Origin: Tolypocladium sp. Sup5 PDA-1
Lineage: Eukaryota > Ascomycota > Sordariomycetes > Hypocreales > Ophiocordycipitaceae
Assembly: GCA_000750105.3 (NCBI GenBank)
Contig: JPHH03000018.1
Location: forward strand, 248,001 to 312,000
Direction of reading: 5' to 3'
DNA length: 64,000 bases
Shown here piece after piece: positions 11,464 to 21,713 of the stretch. The notes below the pieces were generated by a model. It did not search any database, was not told the DNA's origin, and worked only from the letters and a program-made list of their open reading frames with translations. How positions within the stretch are numbered: the first letter of the stretch is position 1; the number at the start of each line of letters is the position of its first letter. The translations under genes and the position numbers were made by a program.

Positions 11464-12217
11464 GGAGAGTGTATGTGGCACAGGAGACAACTTCTGCAGG
11501 TTCGACAAGTGCTACTCTGGTAATTGCACGATTCCTCCGCCAAAGGACACAAAGCTTCCGTGGCAAACGGGCACTACCCCTGACGGGACCTGCGGCGCTG
11601 CCAATGAATACACTTGCGACGTGGTGTTTGGTAACTGCTGCAGCGCGAATGGAACATATGGCACCCTTGTCAAGCACTGCCAGAGCGGTTGGTGTGAATA
11701 TCAACCCCATTTTTTCATGTATATTTGAACAAGACGACACCCGTTCTAAAGTTCTCTGTCAGAGCTGACTACCTAACAGGGGGGATGAGGTTACAGCCAG
11801 CTGAAATTCGGATCCTGCAGCATCTCGAGCTGGCCGACGACGACAACAACTCCCGGGCAACCCTCCCCATTAAACGTGTCTGCTGATGGCTCTTGCGGAG
11901 GCAGCGTCAAGCTTATCTGCAAAGGGCCGCCATTTGGTGGCTGCTGCAGCTCGGTTGGCCGGTGTGGACGCTCTTCCGATTACGTGGCAAAGGGTGTCAG
12001 TCATCATTCGGCGATGGCGACTCCGCCAGCCAAGCAACCAGCATCGCCGCGCCATGTCTCTAGCAACATCTCTCTAGATGGGTCCCGTTGATGATCCGGA
12101 GGCTTCAAAAGTAAATATTCTGGCGTCGGGGATTGCTGCAGTTCCAAAGGATGGCGTGTGAGCTCGACGGATTACTATCGAGACGGCAGTAAAGCAAGGC
12201 TCGGGACCTACTCTGGA
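11464..12217 (+). pseudogene. Decayed gene with several hevein-type chitin-binding (CBM18) domains
   Basis: At least four hevein-like units are readable in shifting plus frames: CGTGDNFCRFDKC..SGNC at about 11475; TPDGTCGAANEYTC..FGNCC at about 11575-11640; SADGSCGG..CKG..FGGCCSS..CG at 11880-11975; and GVGDCCSSKG..TDYY at about 12127-12180. These match the Cys spacing and DGTCGG/GxCCS signature of CBM18. After the third unit the frame breaks at 11983/11984, where the codon expected for the Cys after Asp-Tyr lacks one base; the next frame over continues GCQSSFGD. In the fourth unit several Cys codons have become Arg, Ser or Tyr. Multi-hevein proteins of this kind include LysM/chitin-binding chitinases of filamentous fungi, but no catalytic or LysM domain remains here. 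Confidence 0.7.
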
Positions 12218-12904
12218 TAGGTGCTCCAACGTCTCGCGCGACTGAACGTGCGGCAGGTTTAGCGGGTACGGTTGCGGATGTTCTCACTTCAATGTATGCT
12301 ATAGCGCCTCGGGACCTTGTGATGACGACGTTGAGCATTGTGCTCAATGACAGTGCGTGGACGCTCGAGATGATCGAGACCATGTACCGTCGATTATCAA
12401 CTCAAAGACATGCAGTCAAGTGTAATTGCCTTTTGTCTCATGAAAGGCGTCCCAACACTAGTGGCCAGAGATAATAATCGGCCTCAAGATACCTCACAGC
12501 TGCCGTTCTAAGCTGGGAGGAAGTAGGGGTATGCTCTTTTCTTAGCGGCAGAGCTCTCTAAGCAGAAGTCTGTCTTCCGGCATAGTCGCGACGGCTACGC
12601 TCAAGACGGCCTATAAACGGGCCTACCAAGGTGACGGAATCCGGCTGGGGTCCGCATGAAATCGAGAGTAGGGTATTTCGAATGTCGGGTCATGGAGCAC
12701 ATGGAATAGCTTCAAGCATGTTAGGAGTAGGCCCTACTTTAGGAAGCAGGTGTACTCTCCAGCATGACAATGGCAAAGTATATTGTCTTGAGCTCGTCGT
12801 ATGGCGACATTTATCGCAAATGGGGACTCAAATTCCGCCATCTATAAGTCACCGTCACCTTGGAAGCTAATGTGTCGGTGCCGCCGCCCAGAATTCACGA
12901 CACC
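12218..12904. other. Gap, no recognised gene
   Basis: Short unrelated open frames only. Part of it may be the decayed 3' end of the minus-strand regulator relic to its right. Confidence 0.4.
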
Positions 12905-13290
12905 TCGAGGACGAAGGCTCGTAACGCTCAGGTCCAGAGTCGGATCTCGCCAGGATCCCGGCTGACGTGTAGATTGAAGACGGCGCGGGAAGTACGGTCG
13001 ACGAGGGCAGTGCTAACGTGAGACCGCAACAACTCCTCTACTTTGCTGATGCGCGCAGTATGCTCTGCATTGTTCGCCGACCCCACGCTCCGGCTGGCAA
13101 CAGTCGGTCGCCCCTGATAAATTTCCCTGAGATTCTTTGTACCTGCAGTCCGATGCCAGGATTCCCCTGCCGACGCATGTTTCGCAGTGTCCTCTGCCGT
13201 GGTTGGACTCCCGAGGGCATCGTATCTTTCGTTCCCGGTACGGCTCGCAGTTCAACTGAGCGGCATACGTCGTCTGGGGATGTCTGCCAT
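12905..13290 (-). pseudogene. Relic of a Zn2Cys6 transcription factor (N-terminal part)
   Basis: Minus-strand reading from about 13261 gives NCEPYRERKIRC, then GHCETCVGRG, then ASDCRYKE. This is the GAL4-type zinc cluster with its second cysteine changed to Tyr (TGC to TAC, a G-to-A type change). About 110 bases further on, a frame shift is needed to read the usual helix after the cluster (ISKVEELLRSH). A stop follows within some 100 bases and no middle-homology region is recognisable. It lies just downstream of, and on the same strand as, the monooxygenase gene at 13.5-14.9 kb. With the regulator at 19.3 kb this makes two damaged regulators flanking the putative metabolite genes. Confidence 0.65.
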
Positions 13291-13529
13291 TGCATCAGTG
13301 GTGAAACAATGCGCTCTACTTTGTATTTGATCCACCGTTGCTGGCTCAGGCTTCTACTGAGTTGTTTGAGTCTTCAAAGGTCCTAGTAAAGTAATTGCTC
13401 GAATTGTCCCGCAGCTAAGACTTGCCTTGATTCTTTGAGACTCGAAGCTTGAGGCTTCGGGGTGGGAAGCGGGGAAGAAGGCAGCGATGTGATGCCCAGG
13501 TCAGGTGCAGCATTGATAGCAACGCGGTC

Positions 13530-14886
13530 TCATTCCATCTTGACCAGTAATTCAAGCATAATCCTTCGTGCCTCTTCCGCTTGCTCCTCTACGTCAATGT
13601 CCCACAGCCACCGGAACCTCTCTTGCCAAGTTTCCTTCAGCTTAAGTTCATCGTCACCGATCCCCGCGTAGCACAAACAGAGCAACTCGGCATTCTCCTT
13701 ACTGCTCGTCACGACCCGCTGGCTGCGCGGTCGCCGTACCGCATCATATGCGCGGAACGCCGCGGAGACGTGTGCTGGCGTCGTGACTGATGGATCGGAG
13801 AGGAGCTCGGCCAATACATGGGCGTCCTCGATGGCCTGGCCAGCGCCGGCGCCTTGATGGGGCGTCGAGGAGTGTGCGGCATCACCTAGAATTGTGACAC
13901 GAGATTTGCAAAAGGTAGAAATGTGCGGTTGTTCGAAGATGGCCCATTGGGACGGGTCTGGCATATGCTGGTGAGACGGCACAGTTAGACGCGCTGCACA
14001 GATCACGACAACACACAGGACCGAAGCTCACCTTCATTAATGCGTTCACATAGTCACCCATGTATCCAAAGTCCCGCTCCATGTCGTCCCTGTTTGCCGG
14101 GCGCACCCACGTGTCGTTGTCCCATGTCTCGCTCAACTTGTAGAGGCCGACATTCACCTTTTTGGCTCGCATGATCGGATATGAGATGGCGTACGCCCCC
14201 TTGCCGACATAGAGCGTGGAAACTCTTGCTCGCTGGTCTCCTACGGCTTCGGCCATTGTCTCCATGTCGAGGATCGCCCGGTAGCCGTACATGCCACTGT
14301 AACGCGGCTTGGTCTGTTCCACCTCCTCCGGCAGCATGGACTCCTTGACTTTGGAGCGAATGCCGTCGCACCCGACCACAACATCGGCGACAACGGAAGA
14401 ACCGTCCTCAAATGACAGGACAACCCCCGCGCTTGTCTCCTCGAGGCTCTGCAAGCGCTTGCCAAAGTGCGCCGTGCCCTCGGGGATGAGATCGACCAGC
14501 GCGTCGAGGAAGTCTGCCCGTCGCAGCGTCATCTGGCCCGATGGCAGGGCCTTCAAGTCCATCAGGACCTGGCCTGCCTGGGGCCCCGTCGCCCAGACAA
14601 TCTCGAACCAGGTCTGTCGAAACCGCTCAAACCCAGGGCTGTCCGCGTGCGTCGTGACGAGGGAGTCGTAGATTTCGCGGATGTGAGAGTCGATCAGTGG
14701 CATGGCGCGATGCGCAGCAGGGCCTATGGACAAGCCTAGCCCAATCTCTCCGAAGGCCGCGGCGGCTTCGTAGATTTGCACTCGCACATTGCGCCGGATC
14801 AGCCCTATGGCCAGCGTGAGGCCGCCGATGCCACCGCCTACGATGGCGATAGTAAACTGTTTCGCCGGCGCTCCAGCTTCACCCAT
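13530..14886 (-). CDS. FAD-dependent monooxygenase, salicylate-hydroxylase-like
   Basis: Two exons (14886-14032 and 13967-13530) joined by a 63-bp intron (GTGAGC...CAG, both ends in phase 0) encode 430 residues, the usual length of the family. The first ATG directly before the Rossmann fold is taken; the frame extends upstream only without an ATG. Motifs seen are the dinucleotide-binding IAIVGGGIGGLTLA at about residue 13, the DG motif VVGCDGIRS at about 165, and in exon 2 the second FAD contact VTILGDAAHSSTPHQGAG. Enzymes of this group use NAD(P)H and O2 to hydroxylate aromatic or polyketide substrates. Neighbours to the right (MFS exporter, AflR-like regulator, EthD protein) suggest tailoring of an aromatic polyketide, but the substrate is unknown. 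Confidence 0.85.
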
Positions 14887-16175
14887 GATTGCGTATTTGC
14901 GAGCCTCTAGTGCCGGAATTTTAAGGAGATGCGTAATAGTTAATGTACGAATACCGTTCTCGCGAACAACAGCTTCAAGCTTCTCAGGCAACGAGGAGGG
15001 GTTTCCTTCAATCGCATTACCAAGCCAATACGAATCCAGTGCAATGAGCCCCGCTGTTGACTAGGATGCCATTGGCCACAGTAGGTACTTTGCATGCTGA
15101 CCCTGTTATCTTCACTCGATGCAACACGGTTCTTCCGTCCGAAGTAAAGGATCCTAAAGAAGTCCGGGGAGAGGCTCCACTAGGATCGCCGTAGGGTCCG
15201 GCCTGGTAAACGGAATCTGCTTTAGCAGAGCTAGAGGATAGGCCTAGCAAGGAGTGTCGTGTCATGTTATCGTAGTTTGCCCTAACGAGCTCCTTCATGT
15301 TATAGCCGTAGAAACGAAGTAGCATCTGTAATAATAAGTCTATAGCAATAAAACGCTCGACTCCTACTCTAGGAACTATAAAGAGGATACAGAAAACAAG
15401 GCACCGTTACTAGGTCAACCACCCTACTAGGGTTCCTTCGAGGATAAGTGATATATAACGGGTGAATTATAAGGATAGTGCAACGGCGGCAAACACGACC
15501 CCCTAGGGACAACTCTGCATACGGCTAGAAGAGACAAGTCGGTCGGGCAGGGTAGCAACGTAAGCAGGCAGCGAGGCAGGCAGGTAAGCAAGAGATAGAA
15601 AAGAAGAGGAAGAAGAAGTTTGCTATTTATCTAGCTAGGCAGGAAAGGTAACCCCTTCTATAGGTGGCTGCTACACCGTCTGCTCCGCGGGGTGTTATCT
15701 TTCCTCGCTAAAATATGTCTGTAGCTAGGTAGGAGCAAAGGTAGATATTATATTAAGACTAAAGCTTAATGGTCTTAACCTTCCGTGCCGTGTAACCCTC
15801 TAAGCGGTAGCGCATGCTTCGTATAAAGGTTAGGGCATTGTATCATATGTGTAAGAGATTAGAGATCATAACTAAGATGTAACAAATATAATACATTAAA
15901 AGCTAATTAGGTATCTATCCTAAAGTAAGGAATTTGGGGGGTCTTATATACTAAGGCGTAATTATATCTAAACCCCCTTGCATAGCCCCTATTATAAGGT
16001 ATGTCTTTCTTCCCCGTTAAAATAAATATAACATACACTCATAATGGGGGCTATATAAGGGGGTGGCAATCTTCGCTACCTGCCGCACTTTGTGCATAGC
16101 TATGTAGGCAGGGTCCTCCCTTTAGCTATTGCTTTCGAGTTCATTGCATATGGCTGCTTGGTGACGAACGTGTAC
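14887..16175. other. Gene-poor, repeat-like stretch
   Basis: From about 15250 the sequence becomes AT-rich with many short purine runs and looks like decayed transposon DNA, but no transposase is readable. It includes the inverted repeat at 15972-16064. Confidence 0.45.
15972..16064. repeat. Imperfect inverted repeat (24-bp arms, 45-bp loop)
   Basis: The arm at 15972-15995 begins acccccttgcatag and ends cctattat. Its partner at 16041-16064 is the reverse complement with three mismatches. It lies in AT-rich, gene-free DNA and could be the remains of a MITE or other fold-back element. Confidence 0.6.
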
Positions 16176-16431
16176 TATCGCCTGCTTGTAGAAGTTGAAC
16201 GCTGTCGGGCTGGTCTGGTTCATGACACATCTGGCTAATTTGCCGTACTCCTGGTCGCTACTGACTGCGATGATGCGAGGTGATGAATCAGGGGAGAAAG
16301 GGGATAAGATGGAGCTGAAGACGGTGTTGCAGAAGTTCATGCGGATGAACAAGTGGAGGCTGATCTTGGCAGAGATTCCATTGCTTGTGATGACGGTTAT
16401 GGGAGTTCTGCCTGCATTCAATGCAAATTAA
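16176..16431 (+). other. Orphan exon-like open frame, membrane protein C-terminus
   Basis: The sequence ctatcgcctgcttgtag at about 16172-16188 looks like an intron 3' end and is followed by an open frame to a TAA at 16429-16431. The frame (LNAVGLVWFMTHLANLPYS, an acidic/basic middle with FMRMNKWRL, then a hydrophobic stretch ILAEIPLLVMTVMGVLPAF) looks like the end of a small membrane protein. The F-x-x-x-N-x-x-R pattern before the last helix recalls DUF1772/anthrone-oxygenase-like proteins, but the match is weak. No upstream exon is seen. It may be a gene fragment. Confidence 0.25.
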
Positions 16432-16830
16432 AAAGGGCTGAATGAAAGTAACAGGTAGCAAGAAAGCCAGGAGACCCAGTAATATTCGCTCAAGACAGTG
16501 TGAAGTTAAAGGAACTGGGAATCAAGGGATAGAGTGGTACACATGAGAGTGAGAAGAGGTTGAGTTTATCCAACTTTATGACTATTGGCATTCAGGTCAT
16601 TTCTTAGATCTCAAGGTTGTGGCGTCGGGATGCTTAGAACCAACACTTCCCCATAACAATTTTAGCCTCTACGGTCGAACAGATTTTCGAACAGATTTTG
16701 CAACTTCAAGACCCTCATTTTATTTTCATTTATCGTATGCCCTGAGCTTGGTCTGGCATAGTGCCTACTAAACCTTTCGCGGACCACAAGTCGTTACACT
16801 CATCCACCCAGCCACAATTGACAGACAGCT

Positions 16831-18619
16831 TCACGTCTCAGTGGTGCGAGTTTCAACGTTATCCGACTGCTTCTCCGGGCCCTGCAGTCCGTACTCAGTT
16901 TCCAGACCATCCCTTAACTTGATCTCCTTCTCCGCAAACACGACAAAGAATGAGAGTCCTGTAGTAACGAGCGCAACAATCCAGACCAGGCGGAGGCTAT
17001 CTTTGAACACGCCAATGACCTGGTCTCTGGTAGTGCTCGTAAGCGAGAGTAACAATTCACTCGACGCATGTGAGTACGCCTGGCCGTCTGAGACCAAGGC
17101 TCTGATAGACGTGTCCTCAATTCGATGAGCTAGCGCGTTGGCACGGCTGTTGAAGATGGCCGCTGGAACAGATACACCCCAAACTGTTCCGAAGCTTCTG
17201 ATGAATGACCATACAGCTGTGGACGAAGCCGTATCCTTCTCGGATAGTGCAGCTTGCGTAGCAGGCAACAGGGTTGTGAGTGCAAGCCCAGATCCTAAGC
17301 CGGCAATGATTTGGAAGACGACATGCAGAGCGAAACCGCTCTTCTGGTTGAGGATAATGAAGAGTCCAATGCCTAAAGTCATCATGGCAAAGCCAATAAA
17401 GTGAAGCGGCTGGTAACGGCCAAACTTGGTAGAATGAGACCACTGATCAACCCCCCGGGACAATGGTAACAACAGTCGGCAGTAAGAGAACGCCAGATCT
17501 GGTGGGTCCCTTGACCAAGACTGCCTGGAAGTAGACAGGCATAAAGTAGATGATCCAGAATGAGAATAGCGCGTGGACCCAGGTACGATACAAGGCAGCA
17601 GAGGTCCTGTTGCTGAAAAGATGCTTAGGAACCATGGGCTTAGCGCACCAGGGTGATGTCTCAAATAGGTAGAATCTGCAGAGCCCGGCAAAGCCAAGTA
17701 TCAGCGGTAGAAGAACTTGCCATGCTGACCAAGGATAACGGGTACCGCCGTACGTGAGAGCGATCAGGATGGCAGTAACCGAGCTGATTAGGATTGCGTT
17801 GCCTGCGTAGTCTATACGACGGAGACGTTCAGCAGTGGAAGGTCCACGCTGGCCGTTGACGTGTAGGAAAGCGGTGAGAAGCATAAGGGATAAGCCCGCG
17901 ATAGGCAGGTTGATGTAGAAGACCCATCTCCAACTGATGTTCTGAACGATAGCGCCGCCAATAAAAGGACCGAGCGAGGTTCCAACGGCGAAAACGGCGA
18001 AGATGACGCCCATGAAACGGCCTCTGTCACGTAGAGGAACAAGATCGCAGACAATCTTAACAGTTGCAATCATCAGTCCCATGGGCACTCAAGTATGGTG
18101 ATGGCTACGGAGCGAGACACTAGGTGTCACACCGTAAAGCAAAACCAAAAGTACGATAAATGTAGAGCACCACTTACATCTCGATCATCAGATTGATACC
18201 ACCGCCACCAATTCCCTGGGTGGCTCTTCCAGCAATGAGCATGGCAGTGCTAGTGGCTCCACCGCTGATGCCGCTACCGAGGGCAAAGATGGCCACGATG
18301 GCGATGGTGAGCCAACGTCGCCCGAAGACATCAGCCACTTGGCCAAAAAGGGGTAGAAACGCGGTACTACGCATGTTAAACCCTGCAATTGGGAGCTTCG
18401 CAAGTGAAGGACTCGCCTCGTCAAGAAGTAGGCATTGACAAACCACACGTAGAGCTCACCGGCGTTGACACTTGAGATGAGTGGGAGTGCGGTAGATGTT
18501 ACGGTGCTCTCGACGGCGGCCAACAAGGAAGTGATGGCAAGGGCAAAAAAGATGGCCCAGAAACGCCAACTATACTCCGTCTTAAGTGGACGCGACGATC
18601 CGTCTGAGGTATCATCCAT
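16831..18619 (-). pseudogene. MFS multidrug transporter (DHA2 type), frameshifted
   Basis: Exon 1 (18619-18417) starts MDDTSDGSSRP and enters the first helix (FWAIFFALAITSLLAAVES). A 50-bp intron with a GC donor (GCGAGT...TAG, 18416-18367) joins perfectly to TAFLPLFGQVADVFGRRW, the motif-A region. After a second intron starting with GTAAGT at about 18183, the frame IVCDLVPLRDRGRFMG continues to VVTIVPGG and a stop near 17448. The rest of the transporter (TKFGRYQPLHFIGFAM, then helices to a stop at 16831) lies in another frame. Two single-base losses are needed at about 17425-17455, one in a G6 run, and the second intron does not join in phase. DHA2 proteins of about 14 helices export drugs or metabolites. 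The gene is either a recent pseudogene or affected by sequencing errors. It is divergent from the regulator at 19.3 kb. Confidence 0.75.
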
Positions 18620-18979
18620 GGTGCAAGATATTGTTGTTATTGCGTTTGTTCGAAGACGGATTTCTTAGATGCGCTAAGGCAAGGGGAGCTGTGTAGAGAT
18701 TCGAAACGTATGAGATTAGCCTCGAAAGAAAGAAGATGACTACATGTGCCACCATGCGACTCGATGCGATGCAGAGGATAGATGCGTAAGGATTCAAAGA
18801 CGCGAGACGGGGAGTCGGGACTGAAATAAGGCATGAGTGGAATTAAATAGGAAGCGAGACATGCGAATTGATCAGCAGCCTCTGGCCTGCAGTGGATCGA
18901 TACCGGACAAGTCATTTCGGCGACCTTTGAGCTTCGTCTAGGAGTGCCTGTGGTGTTTGGACACGTTTAGTAAGCAATT

Positions 18980-19043
18980 CGGATATGTTGGCGCCCAATA
19001 CAGGCACGGGGCCTCGTGCCTGTATTGGGCGCCGGATATGTTG
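18980..19043. mobile_element. 42-bp perfect palindromic insert with an 11-bp flanking duplication
   Basis: Positions 18991-19032 form a perfect inverted repeat: 18-bp arms (gcgcccaatacaggcacg and its reverse complement) around the 6-base loop gggcct. The insert is bounded on both sides by the same 11-mer, cggatatgttg (18980-18990 and 19033-19043), as expected for a target-site duplication or a repaired staggered break. It lies in the intergenic region between the divergent MFS gene and the AflR-like regulator, 221 bp before the regulator's ATG. It is far too small to encode anything, and its origin is open. Confidence 0.75.
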
Positions 19044-19263
19044 TATCCGTACGGACTACAGGTCGGGCATGTTCTGATGGATGCCCCACATATACATACG
19101 GAGAAGTCGCCCAGGACTCAGCACGGCCATTCTACATCTGCCTGCTTTGCCCTAGTCCAGCACCAGCAGTTGCTCCTGGCAACATATAATACGAGGTACA
19201 CAACTCCGGACCTTACCTTTGATGCTCGTCCGCACGGCTGCTCCCTTCTCCACATGTTAGAAC

Positions 19264-20293
19264 ATGCCGCCGCCGGGTCCGTCGTCTGTCCGCCTCGCCT
19301 GCGCCCGGTGCCACGCCCAAAAGCTGGGTTGTCCTGGTCGCATTGGCAATGAGCAGAGCTGCAGCCGTTGCATCAAGGCCAGCGCCCTCTGCGTCTTTGG
19401 CACATCTGTCCGGGGCATGCGTCCAGCAGCTGTAGCCGCCTCGGGCCTGAGGACTGCTTCAGATATGGATGACGACTTCATGACGCCCAACAAGCGTGCG
19501 CGCAGAACCTCGAAGACACCGACCAGCCCAGCCATAGTTCAGCAACAGCAGTCAACACCAACTTCAGCACACTGCTCCTCGGAGCTTGCTCATCATGAGT
19601 TCAATCCAGAGAGCCTGCTTGCCCACATAGCCTTCCCGTCTGCTTCTGACGCTGATAATATCGACGGTCACATCAAAGTCGTCGAGACGTTGACAAAGTT
19701 GAACCTGGATCTTCTCCGCCATGCCTCTACTGTCCCGCCACATTCTACGGGGCCTCCCAATACCATCGAGGAGCAAGAAAAGTTCGATTTGGACGACACC
19801 TTTGAGCTCACCAAGACGATGCTGGGTGTTGTTCGCGTACTCTGGGAGTCTGTGCATGCCTGAACCGGATGCTGTCACCATTGATACGGCCTCGGTTCTT
19901 CTCGTCGTGTCCTGCTGGCACCGTCTTGCGGACATTTACGAGAGCCTCTTCACTCACATCAGGCGCTGCGCCGAGCAATCAGTGATGCCCGTGGCGGCAT
20001 TAGGGAGACCCGTTAGTCTTCCCTCGGTGCGCATCGGGTCATACGTCCCCGAATCGACTACATCTATCCTGCTCCATATGGTCGCAACGCTGCACCACTC
20101 TACGCAGCTAGCTAATGCCATGTCTGACCTAGCCTCGAACCTTGAGGTCGCCATGTACCCTCAAATCGCTGCCTTTTTGCCCACCACTGGTGCCGATAAC
20201 ACGACCTGTACGGAGATACGCCACCGGGCCACCGGCTTCCATCAGCAAGTCAAGTTAATCATGGAGATGTTGATGCATGCCGGAATTTTCTGA
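19264..20293 (+). pseudogene. AflR-like Zn2Cys6 transcription factor with one frameshift
   Basis: The first part (19264-19863) begins MPPPGPSSVR and carries a complete zinc cluster of the AflR kind (CARCHAQKLGC..CSRCIKASALC). A Ser/Thr/Gln-rich linker with a basic patch (NKRARR) follows, then the start of the AflR-type regulatory region (NLDLLRHAS, DDTFELTKTMLGVV). It stops at TGA 19861-19863. The frame one base on continues the same domain without a gap (MPEPDAVTIDTASVLLVVS ... QQVKLIMEMLMHAG) to a stop at 20293. One extra base (or two missing) near 19850-19860 explains the break. There is no splice site there. AflR-type proteins switch on polyketide clusters and usually lie inside the cluster they control; the EthD gene 246 bp downstream fits that. 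Confidence 0.75.
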
Positions 20294-20538
20294 TTTTGTC
20301 GGGCTTTGTTCTCTGCGGGACTTTTACAACGAAACACTTCAAGTTGAGCGTGCATGACTGTCCCAAGTTTCTCGGCCTTCGGTGAATTTGTGACCATCGG
20401 ACTATTTCTCGCATTCTAGAGCATCACGAGTCCACATACACCTGGTGTCATGCCGACTTCCATCGATACATGGGAGGTCAAGAACCCAGCATTCAGTCTT
20501 CATCCAATCCCTCTCATCTTCTCGCCAAGCTTGTCAAG

Positions 20539-21077
20539 ATGGCCATGCCAGAGCGTATCCTCCGTCTGTCCGGTTCTTACTGCCGCAAGCAAGGCGTCTC
20601 TGAGGAAGCCTTCCACCACTTCATGTCTACTTACCATGCCGTCAAATGCGCCAAGATCCATGAGAAGTACGGGATCCTCCAATACCAACTCGTGGGTGCA
20701 CCGTCTGCAAGCTACTGGACGGTCTTTCGCTAATACGGTGTATTCAGGCCTTTAATCCGTCCAGCACGAGGGCACTGGGAAACAGTTTGAAGCTTCCGTG
20801 GCCAACGAACGAGCATGATGTCATCATTGAATACCATTTCAAAGATATTGCATCTCTGCTAAGCATTTCCGCCGACGAAGACTTTAAGGCTCTTCATGTT
20901 GAGTGCGAGCCGTTTATTCGCATGGATACGACAGTCATCTCTCTTACTTGGATCGAGGTGTACCTCGAGAACGGAAAAATTGTCAATATTGATGCAGATG
21001 GAAAGAGTTCGCAACCTACTTTCGCACAGCAGTCGCAGATCAAGCTGACCGACAGCCCCGCGGACAAGTACTACTGA
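20539..21077 (+). CDS. EthD-domain protein (possible polyketide dehydratase/decarboxylase)
   Basis: Two exons (20539-20691 and 20748-21077) joined by a 56-bp intron (GTGGGT...attCAG, with a ctaat branch site) encode 160 residues, a normal size for EthD proteins. The start MAMPERILRLSG is taken at 20539; the longer frame starting at 20470 would be mostly leader. The pattern of a beta-strand with EEAFHHFMSTYHAVKC, then the pair TWIEVYLENGKIVNI with ADKYY near the end, is typical of the dimeric alpha+beta barrel EthD family. In fungal aromatic polyketide clusters such proteins act in dehydration or decarboxylation of the cyclised product. Its position next to the AflR-like regulator and the MFS exporter supports such a role. 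The substrate is unknown. Confidence 0.8.
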
Positions 21078-21486
21078 AACCGAAGAGTCCTCCTCTTTAG
21101 GACTCTTGAGAACTCTTGCATCTCCTTATGGAGGCTTTCCGTCGAGCACGGTCATTACAGCTTCTTTTTAAAACATACAAAAAGTTGCATATTGCTTGAC
21201 CGTGCATTTAAATGCCTCACTAGGCCTAGCGATGCTTCTACATTGCGCTCCATACATTCTCTTCACGTATAAACACGATTCCCTTGGAAAATCCAACGCT
21301 GAAGTAATATCTGCCATCGCCAGTTGTATTCGTCTTCATTGCAGACGCTAGTTGCATCCTTTACTGAGCTATCATAATAGATATAAAATTAATTTGTTTA
21401 ATAAAATATAATGTTATGATCAGGAAGATGAATACCTGTCCATTATTTATATTAATATCTTATATATATAGATACATATATAGATA

Positions 21487-21559
21487 TAGGACTTGTAGGA
21501 ATCGAACCTACATTTTAATGATTAAAAGTCATACGCATTCACCATTATACTAAAGTCCC
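21487..21559 (-). tRNA. trnK: Mitochondrial-type tRNA-Lys (anticodon TTT)
   Basis: Minus strand. The acceptor stem is closed by a G-T pair, the D stem is GTAT/ATGC, the anticodon loop is CTTTTAA with one mismatch in its stem, and the T arm is perfect (GTAGG TTCGATT CCTAC). It lies inside the NUMT, so it is probably not expressed. Confidence 0.8.
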
Positions 21560-21562
21560 TTT

Positions 21563-21635
21563 TGCCTAAGATGAGACTTGAACTCATAACCAAAGCAACT
21601 TCAGCGCTCTGCTCGACCAATTGAGCTTCTCAAGC
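21563..21635 (-). tRNA. trnF: Mitochondrial-type tRNA-Phe (anticodon GAA)
   Basis: Minus strand. The acceptor GCTTGAG pairs with CTTAGGC, the D stem is GCTC/GAGC, the anticodon loop is CTGAAGT and the T arm is ATGAG/CTCAT. It lies 3 bp from the tRNA-Lys, as in mitochondrial clusters. Confidence 0.8.
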
Positions 21636-21640
21636 TTTAA

Positions 21641-21713
21641 TGGAGATACCGAGAATTGAACTCGAACTTCTTACGTGCAAAGTAAGTATTCTACCAAATT
21701 GAATTATGTCCCC
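21641..21713 (-). tRNA. trnA: Mitochondrial-type tRNA-Ala (anticodon TGC)
   Basis: Minus strand. The anticodon stem is CTTAC/GTAAG around loop TTTGCAC and the T arm is intact. The acceptor stem has one C-A mismatch, a possible sign of decay after transfer to the nucleus. Confidence 0.75.
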
